DNA from: Xanthomonas translucens pv. translucens DSM 18974
Lineage (GTDB): Bacteria > Pseudomonadota > Gammaproteobacteria > Xanthomonadales > Xanthomonadaceae
Direction of reading: 5' to 3'
DNA length: 47,131 bases
NCBI RefSeq assembly: GCF_000331775.1
Contig: NZ_CAPJ01000039.1
Location: 1 to 47,131 of the forward strand
A program made the position numbers and the translations under genes. The notes beneath the pieces are model-generated. The model saw nothing but the letters and a program-made list of their open reading frames with translations. It searched no databases and was not told where the DNA came from. Below are positions 34,276 through 41,499 of the stretch, one piece after another (within the stretch, counting starts at the first letter, position 1; each line of letters starts with the position of its first letter).

Positions 34276-34447
34276 CCCGCGGGATGTGCTCGCGCGGGGT
34301 TGTGCTGTCGGGGCGCAAGCCCCAGATCTCGGCCATGTTGAACATCTTGCGCAGCACCGCGAGGGTGTGATTCGCCTCCATCGGCGTGCGCGCCAGCTTC
34401 TTCATCATGGCCGCCATGTAGGGGCGCTTCAAGTCCTGCACCTTCAT
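34276..34447 (-). pseudogene. Tyrosine recombinase fragment (core-binding part)
   Basis: About 57 codons resemble the SAM-like core-binding domain of phage-type integrases: a helix, then PMEANHTLAVLRKMFNMAE, then WGLRPD. The catalytic domain with its Arg/His/Tyr residues is absent. The frame runs directly into the HEPN-like gene, giving a chimeric open frame of 321 residues (33482-34447). It is probably scar tissue from an earlier integration or recombination event, not a working enzyme. Confidence 0.65.
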
Positions 34448-34504
34448 GCGGCCAGGATGGGGATGATGTTTCGGTCGATGTTGCTTTGGTACCTCCTAGG
34501 AATT

Positions 34505-34554
34505 GACCCGGTCTGCAGGAGCCGGATGAGAACCGTGCGAATGAAAACCGGGTC
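34505..34554. repeat. Inverted repeat GACCCGGT/ACCGGGTC
   Basis: Perfect 8-base arms at 34505-34512 and 34547-34554 sit about 34 bases apart. They extend outward as AATT-arm and arm-G-AATT. The repeat lies in the gap between the integrase fragment and the helicase terminator and may mark an old recombination site. Confidence 0.4.
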
Positions 34555-34663
34555 GAATTACGGAAAGTACCGGCATATGGTGAATCCGCTTGTTGCCTAG
34601 CGAAACTGGCTGTGGCGAGCCTCAGCGAACGTCAGCCGAATTCGGTGCTAACGTCATGGTGAA

Positions 34664-34688
34664 ATAAAACGGCCCCGAAGGGCCGTAA
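34664..34688 (-). terminator. Intrinsic terminator after the helicase gene
   Basis: On the minus strand ACGGCCC-TTCG-GGGCCGT forms a 7-bp stem with a UUCG-type loop, followed by TTTTATTTC. It lies just past the helicase stop at 34699. Confidence 0.8.
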
Positions 34689-34698
34689 GTGGAGATAG

Positions 34699-36978
34699 TC
34701 AGGCGGCGACAAGCTGCCGGGCCAGTGCGACCTCGACGGAATCACCGTCCTGGTTCAGGACATCCAGCCCGGATTCAGGCACGTCGCCCGAGGTGGACTG
34801 TGAGACCATGATCTTCTTGGCCATCAGTTCCAGGCAGGTCATCTGCGAGGAGCCGGCGTAGCCGAGGTAGATCACTCGCACGGGCTGTTCCTGCCCGATG
34901 CGCCAGGAGCGGCGGGCCGCTTGCTGGAGCGAGTACACGTTGTAGCCCGACTGGATGAACACGATCGTCGGGAAGTCCAACAGGTCCAATCCCGTCTTGA
35001 CGAGTTCGGGGTTGGTGATGAGCACATCGATGCCGCGGTCCAACTGTTCGGCGATCCAGTCTTCGCGGCGGCTGGCGTCCACGCTCGCGCGTAGCACCGC
35101 CACCTTGAAGCCTTCCTGCTCCAGCAGCACCTTCAGGCGTGACGTGGTGTCGCGCTTGCCGGTATAGACCGTATAGGTCAAGACCTTGCGCCCCTGCGCC
35201 TTCTCCTGCTTGCAGATGTCGATCAGCTCACGCTCCTTGGGGCTGATCTCGAACTCGTTGAACTGAGCCGGGACGAACGCCAAGGTGTCGCGCGTGCGCG
35301 GATGTACCACGGTCTCCGACCGGAAGCAGCAATCCGGCCAGGCCAGCAGCACGTTGAGAACCACCCCCAGCAAGGTCGTATCGCGTCGCGCCAGAGCCTG
35401 CTTCAGCTCCGCGGTCAGCCGACCCGCCAAGTCGCGGTAGGCCGCGGCTTGTGCCGTGTCCATCGCGACTTCACGGAACTCCTCGTCATACGGGGGCAGG
35501 ACGTTGCCACCGATGTCCTTGAGCTTGAGGAAGATCGTGAACGGCAGGATGCAGCGCAACACGCCCTTGGGGCCGAAGCCCGGGGCCTTGACCGTTCTGA
35601 CACTGACTTTCGTGCCTTTTGCGGTCTTGTGCGCCGTGCCTGTGCTCTCGGAATAGATGTCCTTGAGGACACCGTGATCGCGCATGAATGCCATCGCGGC
35701 CGAGGTCATGCTCCCGCTCGTGGTCGGGCGATAGCCGTCTTCGATCATCCGCCCGGGAAGGGCTCGGAACAGCAGGTAGAACAGGTCGTCACCGTAGCCA
35801 CCCATCAGCGTGCCAGTGAGCAGCAACGTCTTGCGGGACTTTGCTGCCAGCACGCCCATGGCCTGGCCCTGGGCGCTGCCACCGTTCTTGTACTCGTGCG
35901 CCTCGTCGGCGATGAGTAGGTCGAACGTACCTTGAGGAAGGTATCTCTTGATGAACTCGGACGGCTGATAGCCACCCTCGCCAAAGCCGAACTCCATGTT
36001 CGCCATCGCCCGTTCCATGCGGGTGGCCTGGCGGTCGGAAAACACCAGTTCGCCGTTGCCGTCCATGAGGTTGATGAACTCATGGATGTTGTCGCCCAGC
36101 ATCGATGCCAGAAAGCCGTCACCGAACTTCTGCATCAGCTTCTGCGCGGTGATTTCCCCAATGGTGGGAATTCGTTTCAAGGCTTTGAGCACGGCCGAGG
36201 ACTGGGCGCTACCGGACAGGCTTCTTGGGCGGATCAGCGTCCACAGGGGCGCGGCGCAATGGCTGCACTTCCTGCGGTACTCCTCGGCTTCGAGTTCGAC
36301 CGGATTGACCGGCTCGCCGTCGAGGTCGGTGATGACATGGCCGCAGTCCGGGCAGGCTGCCACGTCGCCGTGGCGGGTGCGCCGCCGGGTGAAGACGGGC
36401 CGCCAGTGGAAGCCCATCCGCATCCGCACGCGCCCCAGGACGAAGAACTCCTGACCCGTGGGCTGCACACCCAACTGCTCGCGCAGCTTGATGAGCTTGA
36501 CCAGCGTGTCCGGGCCGTTGAGCACCCAGACCTTGACACCGGCCACCGTCTCCTGGATCTCGCGCCGCCACTTGTAAACCAGATGCGGTGGCGAAAGAAC
36601 CAGGGTGCGGCGGTAGCCCTCGGCGTTGAGCACGGCGGCCGTGGCGATGCCGACGGTTGTCTTGCCGCAGCCCATTTCTCCATTGACGAACGCAGCGCGT
36701 TCGCCACGGTCGATCAGCAACTCGGCAGCGGCATGGACGACTTCGGCCTGGGCCTCAAACAGTTTGCGCTTGAGGCTGGCGACGATGAGCTGACGGTGCG
36801 CTTGCGGCTGACCCGTATAGACCGGCGGGTTGGCGCGGTTCAGCGAATCGAGCAGTTCGTCGCCGAACTCGGTGACGAAATCCTGAAGGCTCAGGGTCAG
36901 ACGGGAAGATTCCGCATCGAGCAGTTCGCCCTGCACGGGCGTGGCTTCTGCGGCAGTAGATTCGAGATCGAGGGACAT
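34699..36978 (-). CDS. SNF2-like DEAD/DEAH-box helicase of the ICE backbone
   Basis: 759 aa. Motif I is GEMGCGKTT (about 101-109), motif Ia-like LVLSPPHLVYKWRREI follows, motif II is IADEAHEY (about 355), and motif III is LLLTGTLMGG. The C-terminal RecA domain has NPELVKTGLDLLDFPTIVF and the Arg-rich QQAARRSWRIGQ motif VI. Two CxxC pairs (CPDCGH and CSHCAAP, about 211-245) could bind zinc, inserted between the motifs. SNF2-type helicases move along DNA or remodel DNA-protein complexes. This gene is a regular backbone member of PFGI-1-like ICEs. It is the last gene of the minus-strand backbone series, followed by a terminator. A hairpin precedes its start. Confidence 0.9.
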   Translation of the reverse strand: MSLDLESTAAEATPVQGELLDAESSRLTLSLQDFVTEFGDELLDSLNRANPPVYTGQPQAHRQLIVASLKRKLFEAQAEVVHAAAELLIDRGERAAFVNGEMGCGKTTVGIATAAVLNAEGYRRTLVLSPPHLVYKWRREIQETVAGVKVWVLNGPDTLVKLIKLREQLGVQPTGQEFFVLGRVRMRMGFHWRPVFTRRRTRHGDVAACPDCGHVITDLDGEPVNPVELEAEEYRRKCSHCAAPLWTLIRPRSLSGSAQSSAVLKALKRIPTIGEITAQKLMQKFGDGFLASMLGDNIHEFINLMDGNGELVFSDRQATRMERAMANMEFGFGEGGYQPSEFIKRYLPQGTFDLLIADEAHEYKNGGSAQGQAMGVLAAKSRKTLLLTGTLMGGYGDDLFYLLFRALPGRMIEDGYRPTTSGSMTSAAMAFMRDHGVLKDIYSESTGTAHKTAKGTKVSVRTVKAPGFGPKGVLRCILPFTIFLKLKDIGGNVLPPYDEEFREVAMDTAQAAAYRDLAGRLTAELKQALARRDTTLLGVVLNVLLAWPDCCFRSETVVHPRTRDTLAFVPAQFNEFEISPKERELIDICKQEKAQGRKVLTYTVYTGKRDTTSRLKVLLEQEGFKVAVLRASVDASRREDWIAEQLDRGIDVLITNPELVKTGLDLLDFPTIVFIQSGYNVYSLQQAARRSWRIGQEQPVRVIYLGYAGSSQMTCLELMAKKIMVSQSTSGDVPESGLDVLNQDGDSVEVALARQLVAA

Positions 36979-36999
36979 GGTGATGCTCCAAAAGAAAAT

Positions 37000-37038
37000 G
37001 GGGCATGCACCACCCCCAGCGGGGCAATGGCATGCCCC
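37000..37038 (-). promoter_or_regulatory. Leader hairpin before the helicase gene
   Basis: Arms GGGGCATGC and GCATGCCCC pair with high stability; on the coding strand ATTTTCTTTT follows, then the ribosome-binding region and ATG at 36978. It looks like a terminator or attenuator placed within a leader. Confidence 0.6.
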
Positions 37039-37122
37039 GGGGTGGGAAGATCAATCTCAATCGGCGCGCGGCCGACGGAGGATGGAAAACGCAGGCGCTG
37101 GCGGCCTGCGGGTGAAACGTGC

Positions 37123-37428
37123 TTAGTCTTCGGACGGCAGCACGATGATGGTGAAATGGCGTTTCGCATCGGTGACGATGCGAATGCTCAGCTCAGGGTG
37201 GACCACGTAGTGCGATTCCAGCGATGCACCCGATTGCAGTGCGATACCGTTGGCTTGCCATTGCTCCTCGGTGACTTCACCCCAATCGCCACGGGCGTGG
37301 CGACGGAAGTATGGAAGCGGGTCCAGACGGCCAGAGCGGACCATGCGGTCGATGCCTTTGCTGAGGATGAGTGCGCCGATGGGAAACTGCAGCTCCCGGC
37401 AGTAGGTTTCGATGCGATGCGATGCCAT
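37123..37428 (-). CDS. ICE-conserved hypothetical protein, 101 aa
   Basis: The ATG at 37428 follows AGGAGGAGTCCC, a near-perfect ribosome-binding site; the open frame to 37464 lacks one. The protein is small, mixed alpha/beta and has no signal or membrane segment. Segments such as LQFPIGALILSKGID and HYVVHPELSIRIVTD are protein-like. I recall similar genes beside the helicase in related ICEs. Its function is unknown. Confidence 0.7.
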   Translation of the reverse strand: MASHRIETYCRELQFPIGALILSKGIDRMVRSGRLDPLPYFRRHARGDWGEVTEEQWQANGIALQSGASLESHYVVHPELSIRIVTDAKRHFTIIVLPSED

Positions 37429-37523
37429 GGGACTCCTCCTTGATGTGGCATTTAGCCATGACACCCCTGGCGGAGTGAAGTGGCTCCGACAGGTGGATGG
37501 GATGACGATGTACTGCCTTCAGA

Positions 37524-37610
37524 TCATGTCGCGTTCTTCGGGACGCTGGATAACCGTGGTAACAACGGTTGCTTTTGCGGCGCAGGCCGCCGGAACAGAC
37601 GTGAGAGCAT
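37524..37610 (-). CDS. Possible 28-residue basic micro-protein
   Basis: The ATG at 37610 is preceded by AAAGGAGAAACACC, one of the best ribosome-binding sites in the area. The product is 28 residues, strongly basic and Pro-rich (MLSRLFRRPAPQKQPLL...), ending at TGA 37524-37526. It sits between the methyltransferase-like gene (50 bases) and the 101-aa gene. It could be a small regulatory or membrane-surface peptide, or a leader peptide. The ribosome-binding site is the main support. Confidence 0.4.
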   Translation of the reverse strand: MLSRLFRRPAPQKQPLLPRLSSVPKNAT

Positions 37611-37659
37611 GGTGTTTCTCCTTTGAGGAAATGCAGCGGAACGTCAGGCGTCCGGGGGA

Positions 37660-38769
37660 TTAGCGGATGGTCAATACCTCGCCCCGTGTCGGGGAGCCAG
37701 GCGTCATGTCCCATGCGCGGATGACAGGCACGAACTTGTCGGTGAGGATGCGGGTCTCTGCGATGGAGCCGTCGTCGCGTTCGGTGAATTCCCGCTGGAG
37801 CGTCTTGTCCTTGTGGGTGTCACCTTTGACGACGAGCAGGCGTCCTGTCTTGGAACGCACCACGCCGGAGATCGCGCCTGCGGCCAGAGCCAAAGCGAGA
37901 TGCCAGTGGGACAAGGCACGCGCCGGTGGACGCAGCGACTGCTGCGCGGCCCCCAGGTGTGTGTCCAGCGACGGCCAGAGGCCTTGGAGCCGGCCAACCT
38001 CATCGGCAAACTGCTCCGGCTCCATCGTCACGCGGAAAAAATGCTCCGGCTCGGCCGGGCTGGCGGGGACGATGTAGGGCAGGAACGGCCATTCGCTCGG
38101 CAGCTCCTCGGCTTCGACTTCGCCAAGCCCAACCTGCAGCAGCAGATTGCGCATGGCCTTGACGCCATCCGACGCCTGCTCGCGCTGGCGCATCCGGCGG
38201 CCGAAGATCACCACCTGCTTGAACTGCGTCTCCACCGCTCGGAAGATCCGCAGGTCCGTGTAGTGGCGCGTCAGCCAGCCGACCAGCTCCGCGTCGAGCA
38301 CGTAGCCGGGGACGATGAAGACGAGCACACCGCCGTACTGCAGCAGCGACAAGGTTCGCTGATAGAACAGCTTTTCGAGACGGGGGCGGCCCTGGCCCTG
38401 ATAGCCGATGTTGCCGTTGACGTCCTTGGACAGGTCGCCATACGGAGGGTTGAGCCAGAGCAGCCCGAAGGACTGCTTGGAAATCATCGTGTCCATCAGG
38501 TCCGCGTGCAGGCAGTGATCGATCAGGCCGCGGGCATGGTGCGCCCGCTCCGCGTCGAACTCGACAGCAAACGCCTTGGCGTACTCGCGCCCGAGGGCAT
38601 GGGCAGCTTCAGCGATCGCCACGCCTTCGCCGGCGCAAGGATCAAGGATGCACATCGGCCCGTCGCTGGGCATCAGTGCATCGAGGGCTCTTTCAAGCGT
38701 GGGTTCATCCGTGGGGAAGTACCCGTTCTTCACGAAATTGCGGGCGAGCCGCGGGAACATGAGGGCCAT
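37660..38769 (-). CDS. N6-adenine methyltransferase-like protein (DUF6094 type)
   Basis: 369 aa from the ATG at 38769 (CCAGGAGATTTCC upstream). The SAM-binding motif is ILDPCAGEGVAIAEAA (about residues 41-56), and the catalytic-type motif is LLWLNPPYGD (about 104-113), the NPPY signature of amino-methyltransferases acting on adenine. A helical C-terminal part (about 200-369) has no known motif. There is no restriction enzyme nearby, so this is probably a solitary methylase, perhaps protecting or regulating the element. It is a regular backbone gene of this ICE family. Confidence 0.83.
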   Translation of the reverse strand: MALMFPRLARNFVKNGYFPTDEPTLERALDALMPSDGPMCILDPCAGEGVAIAEAAHALGREYAKAFAVEFDAERAHHARGLIDHCLHADLMDTMISKQSFGLLWLNPPYGDLSKDVNGNIGYQGQGRPRLEKLFYQRTLSLLQYGGVLVFIVPGYVLDAELVGWLTRHYTDLRIFRAVETQFKQVVIFGRRMRQREQASDGVKAMRNLLLQVGLGEVEAEELPSEWPFLPYIVPASPAEPEHFFRVTMEPEQFADEVGRLQGLWPSLDTHLGAAQQSLRPPARALSHWHLALALAAGAISGVVRSKTGRLLVVKGDTHKDKTLQREFTERDDGSIAETRILTDKFVPVIRAWDMTPGSPTRGEVLTIR

Positions 38770-38800
38770 GGAAATCTCCTGGTTGGCGGGGATGAATGAC

Positions 38801-38824
38801 GGAAGCACGCCAAGGCGTGCCTCC
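38801..38824 (-). promoter_or_regulatory. Leader hairpin before the methyltransferase-like gene
   Basis: Arms GGAAGCACGCC and GGCGTGCCTCC pair around a two-base loop, about 32 bases before the ATG at 38769 and 10 bases past the upstream stop. No T-tract follows. Confidence 0.6.
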
Positions 38825-38833
38825 ACGGGTGGG

Positions 38834-39484
38834 TCAAGCCGCTACCGCTTCCGGCGTAGAAATCTTGGCCGGACAGGCATAGGCAGTGAGCACGTCGCTG
38901 CGGATCAGAGAGCCCAGCGCCAGAGTCAGCGCCGGCACGTCGATGGCGAGCCGATGGCCTTCCAGCGGCCCGATGGCGAATGGAAGGCGGGCCAACATCT
39001 CGCGGGTTTGCAGCAGTTCCAGCACGGTCTCGCGCCAGTGATCGAGCAAAGGCAACGGACAGGTGTCCCGCACCAGCATCCACAGGCGGTCGAGCCGGTG
39101 GGCGCTGTCGCGTGGCAGCAATGCCAACGCGCTTGCGTTGGCTTTGTCGGGCTTGACGCAGCGCCGGTCGAACAGCCACACGTTGGAGAGAGAGCCGAAT
39201 AGCGTTCGCCGGTAGGCACGCGTGACGCGCTTTTCCAGTCGGTCGGGGTTGCCGATGAAGACCGGGACGCTGCCGCCCTGGTCGGTGATGACGTGGAACT
39301 GGTCCAGTCCCTGCTCGTCACGCCCGAGGGTGAGGCGAGCCAGAAACTGCTGGACGGCGGTGTCGCGCGCCCAGATCGACAGGAAGATCAGGTTGCCTTG
39401 ATCGTCGCCGACGTAGGCGTCGGCCATCACGTCCGGACATTCGTCGATGCGGTACAGCGTGGTGGATGATGTGTTTGCGGGCAT
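38834..39484 (-). CDS. ICE-conserved hypothetical protein, 216 aa
   Basis: Soluble, with mixed alpha/beta content and no signal or membrane segment. Segments GNLIFLSIWARDTAVQQFL and VFIGNPDRLEKRVTRAYRR are protein-like, and the C-terminal half is helical. The frame is full-length with a GAGGA ribosome-binding site. I recall unnamed homologues in the same position in PFGI-1-like ICEs but no function. Confidence 0.75.
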   Translation of the reverse strand: MPANTSSTTLYRIDECPDVMADAYVGDDQGNLIFLSIWARDTAVQQFLARLTLGRDEQGLDQFHVITDQGGSVPVFIGNPDRLEKRVTRAYRRTLFGSLSNVWLFDRRCVKPDKANASALALLPRDSAHRLDRLWMLVRDTCPLPLLDHWRETVLELLQTREMLARLPFAIGPLEGHRLAIDVPALTLALGSLIRSDVLTAYACPAKISTPEAVAA

Positions 39485-39504
39485 GGTGGTGTCCTCGGAT
39501 GAAT

Positions 39505-39539
39505 GGGAACAGCACCGCCCTCGGGGCTGGTGCTGCCCC
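39505..39539 (-). promoter_or_regulatory. Leader hairpin before the 216-aa gene
   Basis: Arms GGGAACAGCACC and GGTGCTGCCCC pair with one mismatch region, 21 bases before the ATG at 39484. Confidence 0.6.
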
Positions 39540-39559
39540 TGGGGGTGGAAGGAAAACGC

Positions 39560-39820
39560 TCAGTCCGGCTCGAACTGCCGGGTGTGCGGATTGAAATGAA
39601 GCACCTCGTCTGATGCTGTAATCGGCGTGAAGCCGTCCAGGTAGATGTTGCTGAGGTACTGGTCGCGGTAGGTCAGTGCCTGCCGCGCCTGTTCCTCGGT
39701 GAGACCGTTGTTGATGAAGTACTCCAGCATTTCCTCGTTCGAGGAAACTTCGTCGTTGGACAACTGCTCTTCAACGAATGCCAACAGCGACCGCGGGAGC
39801 ATTGCCAGGATCAGGCCCAT
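39560..39820 (-). CDS. ICE-conserved hypothetical protein, 86 aa
   Basis: Acidic small protein. An N-terminal hydrophobic-amphipathic helix is followed by NEEMLEYFINNGLTEEQARQALTYRD, which has the look of a UBA-like three-helix unit, and a short beta end (VLHFNPHTRQFEPD). It lies close behind the 135-aa gene (16 bases) and is probably translated from the same transcript. Function unknown. Confidence 0.7.
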   Translation of the reverse strand: MGLILAMLPRSLLAFVEEQLSNDEVSSNEEMLEYFINNGLTEEQARQALTYRDQYLSNIYLDGFTPITASDEVLHFNPHTRQFEPD

Positions 39821-39836
39821 GTCGGTTTCTCCTGGC

Positions 39837-40244
39837 TCAGGCCATCAGCGCCGCAGCGGGTGCCGTGGATGCCGTGGGTGTGCGCCGCCGTGCGTAGTAG
39901 GCGCGAACGCCCGCACGCCAGTCGGCGGACTGCTCCGGTGCGAGGTCCAGATAAGACAGCGGGCACGAGTAGTAGTACGGGTGCATGGATTCTTCCAGCG
40001 GCTTGTAGCCCCACTCGTTGCCGCTGCGTTCAAGCAGATCGCAGCGGATGTAGCGCAGGGACTGGCCCGGCGCCAGATCACGATGCACGCCTTCGACCTT
40101 GGCAGTCATTTCGACCACGGACCACAGCACGTTGCCGCGCAGGGCGTGAGCGATGACCTTCGCGCTTGCACGCTCGGTTTCTTGCTGTGCGATCAGTTCC
40201 GCGATCAGTTCAGATCGCGATTGGGGCGAGAAATACCAGCCCAT
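39837..40244 (-). CDS. DUF6927-like ICE hypothetical protein
   Basis: 135 aa from the ATG at 40244, preceded by TAGGAGGCCTCTC; the longer frame to 40550 runs over the next gene. It begins MGWYFSPQSRSELIAEL, and the middle (VIAHALRGNVLWSVVE, RYIRCDLLERSGNEWGYK) looks like a compact alpha/beta domain I associate with DUF6927. It is soluble. Function unknown; a regular member of this backbone block. Confidence 0.72.
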   Translation of the reverse strand: MGWYFSPQSRSELIAELIAQQETERASAKVIAHALRGNVLWSVVEMTAKVEGVHRDLAPGQSLRYIRCDLLERSGNEWGYKPLEESMHPYYYSCPLSYLDLAPEQSADWRAGVRAYYARRRTPTASTAPAAALMA

Positions 40245-40279
40245 GAGAGGCCTCCTAGAAAGGTGAAGCCGGAGGCCTT

Positions 40280-40304
40280 CCCGCTGGGAAGAACCCCCAG
40301 CGGG
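40280..40304 (-). promoter_or_regulatory. Leader hairpin before the DUF6927-like gene
   Basis: Perfect 9-base arms CCCGCTGGG and CCCAGCGGG with a 7-base loop, about 36 bases before the ATG at 40244. Confidence 0.65.
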
Positions 40305-40326
40305 TGATGAAATGCCGCGTGTGCGG

Positions 40327-40671
40327 CTATGAAGCCCAGTCCAAGTCGTCGTACGAGTCGCAACCGGCCGGGCAGCAACCCAGTTCGATGCCATGCGAGC
40401 AGTAGCCGTTTTCAGCATTCCAGTCCTGGGCTTCCTGCCGGGCGGCAGGTGTTGCGTAGTCCCATTTCTGCGCAATCTGCAAGGCCTGTGCGCGCTGGTC
40501 TTCGGGCAATCGACCAACTTGCGCGTCGATCGCCGAACTGAAGCGTTCAACGTAGTAGTCGTGAGACAGACCGCTACCCTTCATGGCTTGTGCGGCTGCC
40601 GTCTCGCAGAGAGTTCGCCACGCGGACTCATCCAGCGTGGAACGAGGTGTATCGCCAGTGATATTGGACAT
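40327..40671 (-). CDS. ICE-conserved hypothetical protein with a Cys cluster, 114 aa
   Basis: From the ATG at 40671 (CTGGAGGTCTC upstream). The N-terminal two thirds are helical. The C-terminus has CSHGIELGCCPAGCDSYDD, four cysteines and a His within 14 residues, suggesting a small metal-binding knuckle. It is soluble. No family name is known to me. It lies between the DUF3275 and DUF6927-like genes. Confidence 0.7.
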   Translation of the reverse strand: MSNITGDTPRSTLDESAWRTLCETAAAQAMKGSGLSHDYYVERFSSAIDAQVGRLPEDQRAQALQIAQKWDYATPAARQEAQDWNAENGYCSHGIELGCCPAGCDSYDDLDWAS

Positions 40672-40699
40672 GAGACCTCCAGATAAAAAACGGGAGTCT

Positions 40700-40755
40700 C
40701 CCCGCATGGGGAAATAACCCCCGACGGGTGGATGAAGAACACCGCGGATGCGGTG
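40700..40755 (-). promoter_or_regulatory. Two hairpins between the DUF3275 gene and the Cys-cluster gene
   Basis: CACCGC-GGAT-GCGGTG (40740-40755) and CCCC-GCAT-GGGG (40700-40711) precede TTTTTT on the coding strand and then the ribosome-binding site of the gene starting at 40671. The poly-T makes the second terminator-like. Confidence 0.6.
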
Positions 40756-40762
40756 CTTGTGG

Positions 40763-41443
40763 TCACGCAGATTGCAGTTCGGCCTGTCGGCTCCACTCTT
40801 GCGTCTTGAAGTCCAGCGCGAAGCCCAACTTGGGCAGGCGGGCGATCTGCGCGCGCAGGGCGCGGCGGTCGATGGTCGAGTCCAGTTTCACGGACTCTCC
40901 CAGCGGCCACAGCGTGCCGAACAGCGCGGCGTCCGGATCTTCGGCGCTGCCGGGCGCAGCAGCCGTAGCGGAAGGCGGCGCATCCACACTGAACGGCGTG
41001 GTATCGACCAGCGGGTCCGCCGATGCCTGCACGGGGGCAGGTTTGGCGGGCCGGGATGCTCTGGCCGGCTTTGCCGCCGGCTGCGTGCCCAGCTCTTCCT
41101 CGATCGGATCGACGTCCTGGGTGGCGAAGCTGCGTGCTTCGTCACGGCTCAGTTTGTCGATGCCGTTGAGCGTCATTCCGTCGAGGCTGGCGCGGATCTC
41201 GAACCGCATGCCACCGCCGACTGGGTAGGACTTCGGGAAGATGTACCGGATGACGAATTCCCCGTCGTACTTACCCTCCGCGTATTGCTCCAGCTCGGGG
41301 TCTTTGACCTCAAACACACCGAGGTGCGTGGCGAGGCGTCCGACGGTAAACGGGCCGTTCTTCCCGCGGATGGTGCGCAGCGTGAGCTGGCCCGGAACAA
41401 TGATGGGCGATACCGATTGCTCGGGCGCCGATGGGACTGCCAT
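40763..41443 (-). CDS. DUF3275-family ICE protein
   Basis: 226 aa. The N-terminal domain (about 10-105) shows the family pattern GQLTLRTIRGKNGPFTVGRLATHLG and YAEGKYDGEFVIRYIFP, beta-rich. An Ala/Pro linker (about 115-160) and a short C-terminal motif (LFGTLWPLGESVKLDSTIDRR) complete the DUF3275 layout. These proteins are constant companions of DUF3577 genes in ICEs and are presumed to help element DNA processing or replication. The start has AAGGAG upstream. Confidence 0.88.
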   Translation of the reverse strand: MAVPSAPEQSVSPIIVPGQLTLRTIRGKNGPFTVGRLATHLGVFEVKDPELEQYAEGKYDGEFVIRYIFPKSYPVGGGMRFEIRASLDGMTLNGIDKLSRDEARSFATQDVDPIEEELGTQPAAKPARASRPAKPAPVQASADPLVDTTPFSVDAPPSATAAAPGSAEDPDAALFGTLWPLGESVKLDSTIDRRALRAQIARLPKLGFALDFKTQEWSRQAELQSA

Positions 41444-41469
41444 GATGGTTCTCCTTGACGAATAGAAAA

Positions 41470-41496
41470 GGCAAGGCCCCGTGGGGGGGCCATGCC
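41470..41496 (-). terminator. Terminator-like hairpin between DUF3577 and DUF3275 genes
   Basis: Arms GGCAAGGCCCC and GGGGCCATGCC pair, followed on the coding strand by TTTTCTATT. It starts directly after the DUF3577 stop, yet the DUF3275 ribosome-binding site lies only about 20 bases further on. It could act as an attenuator. Confidence 0.65.
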
Positions 41497-41499
41497 GGA

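Noticed and set aside
34460..34600. Group II intron-like motif (GAGCCGGATG with ACCGGGTC)
   Set aside because: The expected intron hairpin and reverse transcriptase are absent; only an inverted repeat can be supported.
35932..37443. 503-codon plus-strand open frame
   Set aside because: It lies antisense to the helicase gene, is very rich in Gly, His and Arg with no motifs, and exists only because of high GC content.
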